Shown here one piece after another: positions 25,681 through 39,600 of a stretch of DNA of 64,000 nt; the stretch's first letter is position 1; every line of letters starts with the position of its first letter. This DNA comes from Dipylidium caninum (lineage: Eukaryota; Platyhelminthes; Cestoda; Cyclophyllidea; Dipylidiidae). The notes under the pieces were generated by a model, which was given only the letters and a program-made list of their open reading frames with translations, had not been told where the DNA came from and did no database searches. Made by a program: the position numbers and the translations under genes. The stretch is from assembly GCA_017562135.1 (NCBI GenBank), contig QEYB01000991.1, positions 124,001 to 188,000 of the forward strand. The letters run 5' to 3'.

Positions 25681-27804
25681 ACGCTAAACAGAAGAGAAGG
25701 TTGACCGGCCGTGGGACGAGAACTACCATCCAGCAGGGCAGGAGTGCTAAACTCATCGCTAAAGGATATGTGCAGTCGGTAACTTCAAAACTCCATATTA
25801 AGCGCTTCTGTGCATGGCGGCTTCATAGCAGAAACATGGCTTGCACTGCACTGATATCTGCCTAGTGGAACGTTATTACACAAAATCAGCTATTTCTGCC
25901 ATATTTCTAGTCAACGCATGGCTGCGTTGCAATGACTTGCAGAGGAGTGAGTTTCAGGGGAGGATACATGGCCTGTCAGAACCTCTGACACTGGCTCAGT
26001 AATCGGCTCATTCGGTGGGAACCCATGGCAACGTCGCACTGGCTCGCGGGTCTTTGTGGAGGAGTTCAGATCCGCCGAAAGTTGGCAGCGAAGTGGACGA
26101 GCAGGCGTCCATCGGGTACATGCCCTGGCGGCCTAACAATGAAGGAGGAGCACCCTCGCCCCACAGGGGGAACCTATTTTTGAACTTATCCGCGGAACTA
26201 AAATTGCCTTTTGGACCGATTGCGCGGCAGATGGCAAATTTCTGCATAAGTAAACACCACGCGAAGCATTTGCAACAAAAAGTCCACACAACTCTTTCTT
26301 GCTCACTAAAAATCTTTTCACACACACACTGCTAAAATTATTCCATTTAAGCCGTATTTTCGACCCCCTGGGACCATACCCATTTCCCTCCTAATGCATT
26401 TTGCTTCAAGCGATATCCCCGTCTCTCTTCCCGTTAAAAAAAGCGTGGCGCGGTTGCGTGGACCATACATATTTCATCCTGATTACCTTTCAACACCCCG
26501 TAATAATTCAAAAACAATTAGAGTTTTGGCCAACCACCCAAGAGTAGCCTCTTGCCACCCCGCCAACTCCAACGTCTCCACTCCGGCAGTCTGAAATGTC
26601 GCAGAGCAGAGATCCCCAGGCGCCACGCGGGTGGACGCATGTCTGTCGGCGCTTGACCGGCCTCCAAGGGGGCGCGGTGGGAGGATACCAACGCAGACGC
26701 AAATCCCCTCGCCTTTGAGTCCATACGTGCATACCAAGCACAATTGTCTCGTGAATGGATGGTAGTCGAGAGCCGCCTGTAAGTCGACCAACACCATCAG
26801 ATGCGCTCAAGTATGTCCTGACTGGACGGTGGTCAAAGGTCCAAAATGGCCTCGTCATGGCCCCAGGTTTTGCATTGTCCCTTCTCCCCCTCCCCTTCTT
26901 TCCCGGTCCGCCATGTACTAATTTCGTCTGCCCCCATGCAGAAAATTGGGCAAACACACCCGTATTAACACGACAAAAGAAATTATTTAGCGCTGACCTG
27001 GGCAATCGGCTTGTCTCCGTGTTACTCGGTGAAGAATGCTTTGTGCATACGGAGAGAGCAGCTTCCTTGTGTTCGCACATGGAATTTTTCCCACCATTTA
27101 TGATTTCCTTTTGGACAGCTCTCAGAGGAATGAGGGTGGTCGTCTGCAAGTCTACCACATAAAAGTCAGCTAAGTCGAAATAAGAAAAAATGGGTTAAGG
27201 ATTTCGCCCAAAATGTATTATGTGAAGGGCAACATAAAAGTTGCATCGAGGAGGAGCTGCTGCGCCTTTCCCCAAATACCATCACGAAAAGTGGGGGATC
27301 AGTTGGCCAAGCGTAGTCTCTGCCACACTCCCGTCCCCATCTATAGCCAGCAATTCCTCACACCGACAATACCATTGTGGAAACCCACCTAAGGGTGCAC
27401 CAGGGCCTGCTTACTTACCCAAGAGTTTAGCGAACCTTCGAGAAACCGCGTCTCGTGAGCAGCAAAATGTTGCTCGGCAGCGATGCGATGAATCGTTGAT
27501 TAGAGTATGCGGCTTCAGCATCGAAAGGGGATATTAAGCAGAAGGGAACTGGTCTAATGGAATAAAGGAGGAGAGAGTGGTTTTGAGACTGCAAACCGGA
27601 ACGGCGATGAATGTCGCCCAGTCTCCGTCCTTCAGGTCTACTGGAAAGTTCTGTCCCTCTCGGTGAAAAATTGCGGCACGTAGTACATGTTTATTTGGCC
27701 CATCTTCAGCTCTCTATTTTCGTCGTATAATGTATACAAACTGCAGTAGCAAATTTACTAAAACAAAGTATTTTTCCACGTCAATCATGCTGAAGATAAT
27801 TTGA

Positions 27805-28700
27805 CAAATTTGAAGCAGGTGATTGTGACTTTTCCGGTGAACCACGTTGGGGACGATCATCGTTGATTGACGACAAAGTTGCTAGGACCATGCTGAAGTG
27901 ATAGCCTTTTCTGAGAGCATTGGAGATTGCAGAAACGCTTAATTCAGTTCAACAAACCCCTTTGTGCCGTATTCTGGAGAAAGAATTGGTGTGACAAAAT
28001 TCAGAGTGGGTGGAACATGAATGAACTCAGAAGAACTTGGGTGATCGAGTCATCACATGCACACCTCTGCTTGCTCAGAATGAAGTCGAGCCCTTCTTGA
28101 ACCGGAGGACAACAGGGGAAGAAGAGCGGATTGCCTACGAAAAAAATGGTAGGGAAATGGGCATATTTAGACTCCGGAGAATCTGTTCCTTCCACTTCGA
28201 AAGCAAATTCGACTCTGAATAAGAGAATGTTGCAGTGCGTGCGGTGGAACACTCGAGGAACAATGCATTATGAGCTCGTGAAACCGGACGAAGAGCTCAA
28301 TTTTAGGAGGAGTGTTGGCAACAGTAGGATGATGTTAAAGCAGCGTTTAGTGAAAAGCGGCCGGCGGTGTTGTGGAGGAGGACAGAACATCAAACTGGAC
28401 GATGATGGTGCCAGGCCACATGCTGCTTACGGGGACTCGTCGACAAAGTACAGAAGAAAGATGGGAGATTCTGGCGCACCCACCACATTGCCCGGACTTA
28501 GCGCTTCTCGGCTATCACTTGTTTGTGTTCTTACAATTTTTTTTGAAGGGCAAAATCCGAAAGTGAAGAAGATATCAAACTAGCGCTAGTGAGATTTATC
28601 GCATCGAAAGAGAAAAAATCTTTCACAAATGAAATATGCAAAGCCCCCTCGTACTGGCGAGAAGTCATTAATAATAATGTCAACTATATTATGAGATAAA
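27805..28700 (+). mobile_element. Decayed mariner-like transposase (copy 1)
   Basis: Fragments in several frames match mariner transposase in the correct order: a GDCDFSGEPRWGRSS segment after the first helix-turn-helix; LLAQNEVEPFLNRRTTGEEE; a WNTRGTMHYELVKP segment (around 28245); DDDGARPHAA, the degraded second catalytic block (HDNARPH in intact copies); HPPHCPDLALLGYHLF, the third catalytic Asp block; and a C-terminal SEEDIK...FIASK...YWREVI tail reaching about 28690. Frameshifts and stops separate the blocks, so this copy is inactive. Cut-and-paste transposition at TA dinucleotides is the family mechanism; I did not locate the terminal inverted repeats. Confidence 0.85.
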
Positions 28701-31700
28701 TTTAATGACGGTGAGGAATTGTCTTTTGTTTTATTCCAGAGGGAGGCAGGAGTTCCCGGTGGAGGCCGAACCTCGCCTCGCGTGTTGCGAGGGCCGGCTT
28801 TCCTCAAACTCCACCCGGAGGACGTGTTCGCTGGAGCGGGGGACTGCGTGGCCTCTGTGCCCGCTGGCGTCGTGGTCAAAGCGGTCCATCGTCCATCAAC
28901 GCCGCGTTTCATTCATCCCGACAGTGCGGTAGGTTGGAAGGCTTTGGAAACAAACAGGACAAAATATTCAAGCCGAGGATTCACTCGCCTCCCACGCACC
29001 TTGGCAGTATTAATTGGCCCAACAACCACAGAAATTGTCGACTAATGCAGCGTGTAAGGAATTTTGCCTCGGGGCAGTTGTGATTCTTTACACTATGCGA
29101 TGTTGAGGAAGTTTCGTTAAGGAATGGGTTTCCACTCGAAGATGAGCAGTTCCGTTATGTAGTCAATACAAAGGTCTCCTGTCGAAGTCGGACTGTTCCG
29201 CTAGTCTAAACAGCTTCAGATTTGCAATTAATTTCTCTATTTCCAAGTGAAAGTGGCCTTCAGCTTCAGTTGACTGCCAAAGATGGGGTCTCCGAGAAGG
29301 CCGTTTCCTCACCCACGAATGTGCTGAAAGCGCAAATAGCTCGAGATGATTTGAGGTGCAGTGGCGAAGAGTTGCATACCCTCTTCCAGATAGCAGAAGC
29401 ACTCCTTTCCCCTGCTACCTCTTCCATGCTGAATGCACGGAATGTCCACACAATGCCACTTTTAACTCATAAGCCGTCAGGTTCGCGAAGCAGGTCGGTG
29501 GAAGCGTGAGTTGCAGGGCCAACTTCCCCCTCCAATTTTGCTTAATCTGCCCTTCCTCTGCCTCCTAACGTGTTTGTGGTCCACTGCTGCAATGTTGCTG
29601 CTCCGCTTTTTCGCTAGTCCAAAGAAGATGGGGGCTAGAAAGCGTCTCCCACCCACCATTAGCCCTCATCTCCCACATCTACTTATATGATACACTTGAG
29701 CTCGTCTGAGAGAGGATTTCCGTCTACCTTCGCAATACTTTGTATGCCCAGTAATCAAAGACATTTTTGCAAAGGAATTGTTAAAATACTCACATGAACA
29801 AGATTTCAGTGTAACAGTCTTGGGCGAAAGGAAAGATAAATGAAGGATGTGGAATATCATTTGATTAACTTGACCGTCAAGACATTCGATTTGACACCCG
29901 TTGTTCCTTTTCCCATCCATTCTCTTCACGCTAAATTTGTCATTTTGCCTCATAGCACGTTCAACCCACAGAAAGTGGCATCTTTTGACATTTTTGCTCT
30001 ATCACAACGCTGATGCATCGCGCAACTCTCAAGTTGTCGCTCCCAAGAACTGAAGGGTCCGCGGAAAGCGTACAGTATTCGGACGGGTCGACATTAATCT
30101 CAATTACGTTTATTACTTTTGCGGTAGCCAGGCCGTTTGTAAGTTTTACTGTTTCAGTGGTGAGAAACGGAAAAATAAACACTTTGGATTGTGTCCCGGT
30201 CAGAAGGCTCACTTTTCTCAAGAGGCAGAGAAGTAATGCTCCTGTTCTGTTCTTGCAAGGGGACGATCACCTCCAAGAATGGGCATCCTTTTAATTACAC
30301 CGGAAAACCGTAAGAGAAGATGCTCGCATATTCAGTTGTCAAAGTATTCACAGTTTGTCGTCAAGGCCACTTGACTAAGGAAGAAAACTTCATTTTGCCC
30401 ATATGAATTCCTCATCTTCCAACTGATGGGCAACTCGTTCCCATTTATAGTTTTGGAAGGGGGCGAGAGAGAGAGAGTTAACCTTCAAATACGAAAAAAA
30501 GTGTGGACGCTCCAACAAAGTCCTGTTTGATTCGCCCCGTAACGCATGAAACTGATGTGCGTATAAAACGCAGTTTTGTGTGGCCTGCTTTTTTCTGTGG
30601 GGATTCCACCACATAACTGGAGTGGCAGAACTTCAAGGACACCACAAAGCATTTCTTCGTGCAGACGTCTACACGCCCAATGAAAGTGTTTCATGGTGGA
30701 AAATGGATTCCCATGCATCGTAATATGCCCTGAATTGTTCACTTTGAGCCACCACAATGGATTGGAGAAGTTGAAGAAGAATGTCAGTCATTAGAAGCTC
30801 CAGTGGCTGTTAGAAACACACTCAGGCCATCAATCGTACTCCTGGGAAAAAAGATCTATGCCAACTCCTCTTTGGTTTAAAAGGGCAGGTGGGAACGAGG
30901 GCGTGAAGTCGCCGCCATAATCTCCTGGTCGTGAGGAAAAAAAGGAAGTGGGAACGAGGGCTGCTGCACTTCAAGCTCCCACAAATTAGTCTCAGTCGGT
31001 GAATGAAAGCTGCTGTTAACCAGAAAGCACCTCTTTTCAGAGGTATACACCGTCTTGTTCCTCCAATCCCAAAATATGCTTTCTCAGATTACCCTTTCAA
31101 CACACAAATTTTTGTGTAACTTGCATAGTCAAGTTAGAGGTGAACTCGTCTCAATACTACTGAAACATGCCCCATAATAGAGGCTGAAAAGGCGGGAGTG
31201 TGGATTCGCCCCACCACGACTACGTGCGCCCGAACGCATCGAGGCCTGCGGCTTAACCGTCGCTACCGCGATGAAATTTAACGATCCTGGGAGTTAAGCG
31301 TGAGATAATGAAAGCTTAATCCACACTGAGTAATTTCGTCCAACAGCCTTCGATTGTGACGGTGAATCCTGTGGCTTTTTCAAAAAAAAGCGCAAGGAAA
31401 AGAGGTGGACATTTTCGCTCAACATTGGCTGATTGGGTTACACGGGGGAAGTAATACAAGATGGTAGAGTGGATGGCTGTTCTTTAATCATGCTCAGTCG
31501 TCCACGCTGAATTATTTGGCGAGGCGTCTTCCATCGCGTGCGGTCTGTTGTTTTACATCCAGTTCTTAGCGGATTGGTGTGACAATTTGGTGAAATCGTA
31601 AGGATTTGGCTTGTACACCGAGGAATTCACAGTAACGGGCAGTCACAATTTTTGCCTTTCCGTCCTTACGTTCAGTTCAGCAAATTGTTCAAAATCTGCG

Positions 31701-33677
31701 TGAAAAAACTCGGAAGGGCAGGAGGCCCACAAACACCACTTTCGTTTTTAGGTCTCCGTAATTTCAATCACGTCCTTCTGTGTAGAGCTTATCTGTTTCT
31801 TTCCTTTCTATCAACCTCACACTTTATTACCAAGATCTCGGTATTGCTGCACAGCAATTATCGCTCTGATATGTTTACTTGCCGAAGGCTCGGACACCAT
31901 GGAGTGTCACCAGAGAAAAAGGGTCCCCTTCTTCTCCTCACTCAAAATACCTCCATCTGCGCAGTCAACTTGCATGTAATTCACCAGAGAAGGAGCATTA
32001 AGTAACCTTGGAAGCGGACTTGGGCCAATAAGAATTGCTTCAGCCATCCGACAGGTTGGACCATTCCCCCTGGCGCAATAACACCCCACAGCAGTTGAGG
32101 AACCAACGAACTCACTGGTTCAGAATCCCTCCCGCCTCCCCGCAAGAGCATTCAAAATAAAGCGGTGCTTGATTAAAATGCCCTCCTAAAGCAGATATAC
32201 GCCATGTTCCCAGCTTGGCAAATCCTTTGCCAGGGGTAGATTGACACTCTGACGTGGGTTAACTGCCCAGTCTCCATTACGCCTTGAAGAAGTGCAACCT
32301 CTAGAACATACTGGGATGGTATTTCAATGACAGTATAAACATTTTATGTGATACCGCCGCTTTGATAGACGGCTAGGTGACAACATCATCCAACCTTTAA
32401 AAAGTCAATTTTGGGTGTCCAGAGAAGAGACCATAATGAAACCTTCACTTTTTAGTCCTACTGGCTGAGGACTTTCTGTGCTCCAACTTTCCACGGCTGT
32501 CCTTCGTTTCAGAGACGTGAAGTGCTGCATTAAACACGGGATGACGCTTTTACACGGGATTTTCTCATCAATCCGTCAAGTTAAATTTACAAGGAGGGAG
32601 AAGCCAGGCCCAGTTCAAGTGCATAAACAAAATCCTTGCGAAGGTAAATTCAACTCCACGAATCACCACAGGCTCTGAGGTTAGAGAATGAACATCGTAG
32701 TGCATGGGAAATGGAAAAATAAAATTAAACGACATCCCGAGACTCCTAGAATCCGAAGAGGCACAACAAAGCTCTCCCCGCGGAGAGCGCCTGGCAGATG
32801 AAAGCCAGTTCCGCTCTTTTGTTATACAATGCACAGGGAGCAATCATTTACGACCAAACACACGTGCATCCTTCCGTAATTCCTCACTTTTCTACTCCAC
32901 AATAAAGGTGATTGGATAGTTCCAAAAAGCCCCTATTAATAGATTTTACTGCACCTCTGATATCCAGATACTGAAGTGGGATTAACATGCGTTTAAGAGG
33001 GTTTTAACGACAGATTAACACACCATAGAATTCATGGGCTTTAATTAATTTTCCACTCTGCAAAGAAATATCGGGGTCTGGATTGAAGAAAAAAATGCGG
33101 TAAATGGAGTACTGAAGCCCTTGGGAGCAGAGGAAATAATTGCACTCTACTTGTGGGACCTGAAAAAGTAGGCGTTTTCCACCACTTCTTTTTCTCGTAG
33201 AACCCTCCTCTACGACTCAATTGCAGCTCAATGTCTTTAGCAGTCTCATTAGAAAGGGAAATACGAGTATAGTGAATAAATTCACTTGACGCAGACCGGT
33301 GGAAGAAAGCAGGACCACCCTCGGAGAGCATAATCATTTCTTCTTTTTAGACACAAATATACTTTCACACCCATTCTAGCGAGTAAATATTCTAGTTAAA
33401 AAATTGGTGTGTTATGCGGAAATCCCGACTCCTTGTCAAGGATTTTCAAGATTTCTTACTTGTTGAACAAGATATTTTGCTATTTTTGAAAAGGGAATTA
33501 AGAAAATTGGCGCCTGCAACACAGACCAGAATCTCTGATAAACGCCAGATTCACGATTAGTCTTTCTGCACGATGTAGTGAGCGGTGGTGGTGTTAGCAC
33601 TTGTCGCTGATGTAGCCGCTGATGTAGCCACTGTTGTCGATCCGGTTGTCTCCGCCGCTGTCAATGTTTCCCCTGTT
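28701..33677. other. Spacer between mariner copy 1 and KANK-like gene
   Basis: No supported gene. Short open frames (for example 28719-29045 and 31652-32005) have no family signal or convincing splice context. The part nearest 33677 should contain the 3' UTR of the KANK-like gene. A short GA run occurs near 30466-30477. No RNA gene was recognised. Confidence 0.5.
33606..33629. repeat. 12-bp tandem duplication at KANK 3' end
   Basis: The unit GCTGATGTAGCC occurs twice in tandem, just beyond the proposed stop codon of the KANK-like gene. In one minus-strand frame it encodes a repeated ATSA motif, which keeps an alternative C-terminal reading frame open to TAA near 33556. Confidence 0.9.
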
Positions 33678-36600
33678 TCACCACCATCGGACATAATGTG
33701 GAATGTTCGTGGTTGGAACAACTGTCGCCTAAAAGGAGGAACACATTACAAATAACGTAAGCAAAACACGAGTGGAGGCTTAAGAGGCGAATACGGTCCA
33801 CTTTGGAGTCAGGACAATTAACGCACAAGCCAAAACTTCGAATCAAGAGTCAGTTAAATCATTAACTGGATAAAGTGGTTCAGATAAGGGCGGGAAATAA
33901 AGGGAATCAGTTGAGAGGGAATAGACAAATCGCTGAAATCTCTACCTTCCATTAGGCACAATGTAAAAACATTAGCTTCGCCTTCCAGACTAGAGATAAT
34001 CAACTGGAAAGCCAGAAGAATTTGAAACGAAAAAAGTCACCACCAGTACTTATGACACACAAATAATTGACAACGACTATATTCCAAAAGAGGAATTCCC
34101 GTCTCTTTTTTTCCTCATAAGTGCCCGTATTCTGATTCACAAAAATTTCCCAAATATACGTTTTTCCCGACCAATTGCTTTTAAAAATCTCATCGCTAAA
34201 GATGAAAATACTTTCAAATTCATAGGACAAATTTATGGGTGTAAGATTACTCATATTCTACTGGCCACTTTTATGGAAAGTCTCAAACTGCCAGAGGTTC
34301 TTAGAGTCTGACAAAGAAATACAAAAGAAAATAACTGGAGGACAGTGAGATTTGGACAGGTTCAACCTGCCTAAAGCAAAATCGACTGGCTTGGCGTAAG
34401 AACTGAAAAATGTGTTTTCTGCCGGTCAGATACAAAAAAGCACCTTCATGCTTTGCACATAGCATTCCGCTGGTGAACACCAGGACACCCTGGATGCTGA
34501 GTTGACATTGCGGGAGAAAACTTATAAAATGTCTTCTTTTTCGGTGTGGCATCAACATACACAATGTTGTCTTGACCAGATGAAGTTGTAAGACGTCAAA
34601 CAGTCAAATGCCCCCTCCCCGCCCCATTCAGGACTGTCCTCGGGACCAGTTCAGTCGCTTGCATGTCGTACGGCGGTACCTGCAGGTCATAGCGCCCCAC
34701 AAGTGTTGCTGTGAGTTTCCATCGGGGCACAGGGAAGGTAGCTGTACTGTGGCAACGCAAATTAGTGGATCAAAGGGAAGGGTAATAAGATAGGGAGGAA
34801 TGAGTGGAGCAGGTCAAACTCCGCCTAAATATGGGCAAACCGAAAAGTTTTGTGATGTGTTCATTCCCAGTTAGTTTGTGCGGAGATACAGTACAGTAAA
34901 CACTTAGGTTTTGCTGTTGCGGGCGGGCTTAGGTGTAAATTCCGATTTTCGCCTAAAACTTTTGTTCTATTAATTAGGAGAGATGTCAAAGCTAACAATA
35001 GAAGAAGGAGATTTACGTCACGGAAAGTCATTTTTGTTCGGGCAAGGATTGAAGGCAAAGGAAACAAAAACAATTAACGACACTTGCAAAGGTGTTCTAA
35101 AGTTTAAAAGTGGAAATATGGATCTCGCAGATGTTGAAAGAAAGCGACGACCTGAAAAACTAAATGATGATATTTTCAGGGCAATGGGAGACTTAGAGCC
35201 TCATCAAACTATTAGGGGATTATCACTTAAGGCCGGCTGTCTACGGCCAAAAGTCCAGGATCACCTGCATCGCATAGAAAAAGTGTCTGGGCAAAGAATT
35301 TCGACTCGTCAACAGCATACAAACTGCGCGTTTCTTTTATCTCCGTGCTAAACCACTCCGTTTGTGCAAAGAACTTTAACTGGAGGTGAAAGTTCGATGG
35401 CATACATTATTCCTGTACGGACACCTAAACCATCGCCAATAAAGCAACCTCTTGCGTATGTGGTAGAATTCTTCAAAAAACACACAGTATTAATGGCTTG
35501 GGCCTGGTGTGATCCCTACAGCGACGATGGGCGAATGAAGACGATCTGATTTGGCCAGTTAGGAAGAAAGAAGCATTCAGCACGACAACGTAAGGCTCAT
35601 GCTGCAGGTACTTCGCAAAAAAAACCAGAGTGTTTGGAATTGAACCTTTAACTCATCCACCTTATTCGTCGGATCTCGAACCATTGGATTAATACTTCTT
35701 CAGACCGCTGAGCATACGTTAAGCGGGTAAAATTTTAACAATTTTTCCATCATCAGCAAAACACATTTCGATTGTTAAAATGCGTAATGTGATATTAGCT
35801 TCTACACCGACATCACATCACTGCTTCACAAGTTCGGCTTGCCCTAAGTTTAAAGTAAAATCTTTTCACAGATTGACCGCGTCCTACACCCCTCGAAATA
35901 ACGTTAGTGTTAGACGAGAGAATTTCATTCGTAAAAGCCATAAATCTAGGAAGCTATTACGTCCCTCCTTGCTTTTCACGTGAGCGATAGGCAATGGGAA
36001 ACTCGACCACAATAAAACTCGGCAATTAGAAACGTAACTTCCTTCACAATATAAAATACACCAAGTTTTAGTGTTAGTCTTCAAGTGATCACACTAGGGA
36101 ATTTGAGGGAGTTGTGATTGCACTATTAGAAAGATCAGAAGCAATACCGAGAAGAACGCTTATTCCATGGTTACATTTTTATTGAATAGCCATCTGAAAA
36201 CCCCAAATTTGACGGTTTTATAAGATTTGAAAAAGCCTCTACTGAGAGTAGTGTGCAAGTTTTCGTATGCAAGCACGAGAAAACGTGTGCCAAACTGACA
36301 GGCGAATGTGGTAAAGCACGAGTTAGATCTGTAACAAAGTGTAGAAAAAAAGGAAGTGTACAAATCGCCCATGAAAAAGGTTTAAGCCTTACCTGGTGCC
36401 TGAGATGTGGTATGTGAGATCCTACAAAGTAAAACAGCGTTATGCTGCGTCTCACACTGTAGGTAAAAGCATAATATCATTTTAATTTAATACCCGTACG
36501 TCCAAGATGTAGGTTTCCCAGTTAACAGTGAACACTTCAGCTGGCAGGTGTAAAGGCGAAATATATGTTAGGGATAAAATAGTATATAAAGCCGGGTGGC

Positions 36601-39600
36601 GATGATGATGATGATGTTTGTATGTGGCCCCTAAATGCTATGGCGTGTATTAATGCAGCGGTGCAAATCACGTAAAATTAGTGATTGTATTCCCCTTGCA
36701 GGAGGGAATGGAGAAAAACTTACGTAATTTGGACTGAATGCTTTAAACCCTTTATCTAGACGTGTTTTGAATATTTGTAGTTGTAAACACTTGTGATAGA
36801 GGCGGGAGACATCTGCGCACATACAATTTGCTACAGTTTTACCATAAAAGTCGTAGACGGGGTCAAGTCACCGCACATAAAAGTCTACATTAGAAAATCT
36901 TACATTGGGCAGTACGTCTACTGAAACAATAACAAGTTTGTGCACGAAAAGTCCCATAGATCAACGACTATTTCTCGGGGTTTTTGTCTTCAATCACCTC
37001 AAATCGAGTTGATTATCAGAGAGGAAAAAACAGTGAGTGAAGCACCTCACAGTTGACTAATTGATGGATTGATGAACGCGGAGAATGGAGTAAGGAATGC
37101 AAATTAAGTGGGAGGAAATAGGAAGGGATTCAAGGCTTTGTGACAGTGTTGTTAGCGAGTCTACAGTACTGCATGGGACCGTCCACCGTCGTAGAACATG
37201 TGCACAACAGCCGCTAGGTGGAATGGAAACAAGGCTATGGACAAGTTGAAGATCAAATGGTCTCTCTAATCAGTTCGGCAACCACGAAAGCGGGTACGAA
37301 AATATTCGGAAGAATGAGAGAAAGAAATATGCTTCAATAGATTTCCAAACTTTCATCTCCAGAATTGTCTTTTTGAAGGCACACAAGCCAATTTAAAAGC
37401 TGCTAGGAAGAACGCGTGGTAGGTCTTAATGTGTAACTTAAAATGGCATAAATAAGCGGCAAAGTGACTAACCCAAATGCCTTAATTTATCATAGGCAGA
37501 GGTGCTTATGTTATTTCAGTAGAAGGTCTACGAAGCGGCAATGTGATGCCAAAAGCATGAGGTCAAGGAAACATATTGCGAGTCTGGCGCTGACAAATAC
37601 GTTACATGCCAAAAGAGGACGTCGTTTTGTTTTTCAAGAATCGTCACATCAAAACGGTGGGCTACTTATTGTCGACAAGTAGTTGCGAAAACGAGGCAAA
37701 AGAAAAGGTGTTTACACAAAAAAAGACATTTAAAATCCCCCCAAAACGAGAAAAAATTTATGAAAAAAAGGTTAGACTTCGTGAAAAAAAGCGACGAGAT
37801 GAGTGACCGCGTAGGTGGTGCCAGCACCATGATACGAGGTAAAGAGAAACGAGATCCTTCTTTAGTCATTCGCAAATGCGTCACAACTCAGGCAGGGTGA
37901 AGTGAACAAATAGCCGAAAATCCGATCCCACAAAATCACACCAAACCGTTCGTGCCTCCACAATGCTCAAATGAGTCAACCAGCCGATAAAGAAATCAGT
38001 GCTTCGAGGAAACTTTGTTGCCAGTAAAACTTCAAGAGAGAAAAACTAGTTTTCCATTTTGGCAGGCTTGAAAAGATTTCTCGGCAATGTCAAATGCATC
38101 TGAGCACCTAAGGCTTATCGTGCCTTACCTACAACCCTAAACGTGTAAAAAAGAACTTAACATCCAAACAACTAAACGAGGGAGTAATAGATGCAATGGA
38201 AATAGTAAAACTCAAACTCGGGAGAAAACACAAAATGACGAAATGGGAGAACTTGAGGCTCATCGAGAAATTACTGCTTTATTGATGGAGAAAAATAAGA
38301 AAAAAATCAGATGTAATGCTGGGCCAATGAGTGACAGAATACCACTAACAAACAAAATCATTGTTAAAAGGATAACCGGCAAAAAAGGACAAGACGTACG
38401 GATTTGTAGATTTGTAGTCTTTCGCGAATAATTTTGATTATCTCTTCATTCCCACCGGCTTCGGCGATGCTCAGGGCGGTTGATCCCTCCTAAAGTCACA
38501 AAAGAGAGCACCTAACATGAGTACACATGTCGAGTTGTGAGCCCTCGAGAGGAAGAGCAAACCTTAAAAACCTTAATGAGGAAACATTTGAATAACTCCA
38601 TTAAAACGGGGCAACCAGTCAACTTATTTCGCCTTTGTTGCATCATGAAATAAGTTAATAAAATGCTCCAAAAAACAGATATTTTCATCGAAGATTACAG
38701 ATCTTGTCAGACAGTAGAACAGCAGATCAGTTAGGCTACGATGTGTCAGCGGAATGTAGCATTAACTCAGGCATACTGACTCTATTGGCACAGGCTCAAA
38801 ACTTTTTCCGGTTTTATCATCAACGTAATTTCTCATGTGTGCCAGCACCGCCCTGTAGAAATTCTGTCATCGTAGCTCGCATTTTGATCGTTCAAATTGC
38901 CGCTGCTATTCATGTCAATTATTTTGGGTTTGAAGGAAAAGGGGATGTAATTGGCTGTGGGCCATTGTCGCAATCACACACAGACACACACACACACAGT
39001 AACACACTTGTGCTACTTGACAAAGAATAAATGTCAAACAGTTGCGAGTCAAGTCCACATGGGATCGTCTTCCCATTACAACGAACTAGCATTATTAACG
39101 TGGAACAGAAAAGAAAAAAAAACTTGAAATATATGCGCGTCAATTAGGGAGAGTACTGATTTCGCCATTTCAGTAGGCCCCATCGTCAGTCGAAACACGA
39201 TGTGCCGCATACGAAATAGGCCGAGTCTCTTGAGGCCAGTCGTATGCGTATTTGCACACATATTTGCGAAGGAACTATGATCTTTCAAGCGTATGCATTA
39301 CATGTGAATGCATGACGAAAATACCGTGCACAGAGGCAAAAACAATTCGAGGGAAGGAGATATTTTGCAAAGTGGTAAAAGTATTTCTTTGAGAGAGAGA
39401 GAGATTGAGTGCTTTGAAGGGTGGATGATCCGTGCACACAAGGGCAGTGGATGGCATTGACTGTGCTTACAAGAAGGGCGTTCGCGCCACCCAAACTGAA
39501 GACTGCAGCCACTGTGTGACCGCCACAGGACCTACTAATGATTCTCCCATGAAGGTAGCCACTGGAAAAACCTATCCATTAAACCTTGTGATCTCCCAAA

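Larger units (their letters stand above)
20076..27804. other. Long region without supported genes; GC-rich with palindromes and small duplications
   Basis: No exon chain or conserved domain could be supported here. Base composition is visibly richer in G+C than the flanking AT-rich introns, so long open frames occur by chance on both strands (for example 24819-25075, 26015-26335 and 26508-27158). These pair with equally long antisense frames and show no recognisable motifs. Structured elements inside are listed separately. A 21-base hairpin with 7-bp arms (GTGTCCC/GGGACAC) sits near 24898. The region could hold untranslated RNA or unrecognised repeats. Confidence 0.5.

Noticed and set aside
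26508..27158. 216-codon minus-strand ORF, the longest in the gene-poor region
   Set aside because: A plus-strand frame of 135 codons overlaps it. Composition is rich in Arg, Trp and Cys with no motif, start context or splice context, as expected by chance in GC-rich DNA.
31244..31256. 13-base match to a conserved small-subunit rRNA segment (gcctgcggcttaa)
   Set aside because: The similarity does not extend into the flanks, so it is a chance match.
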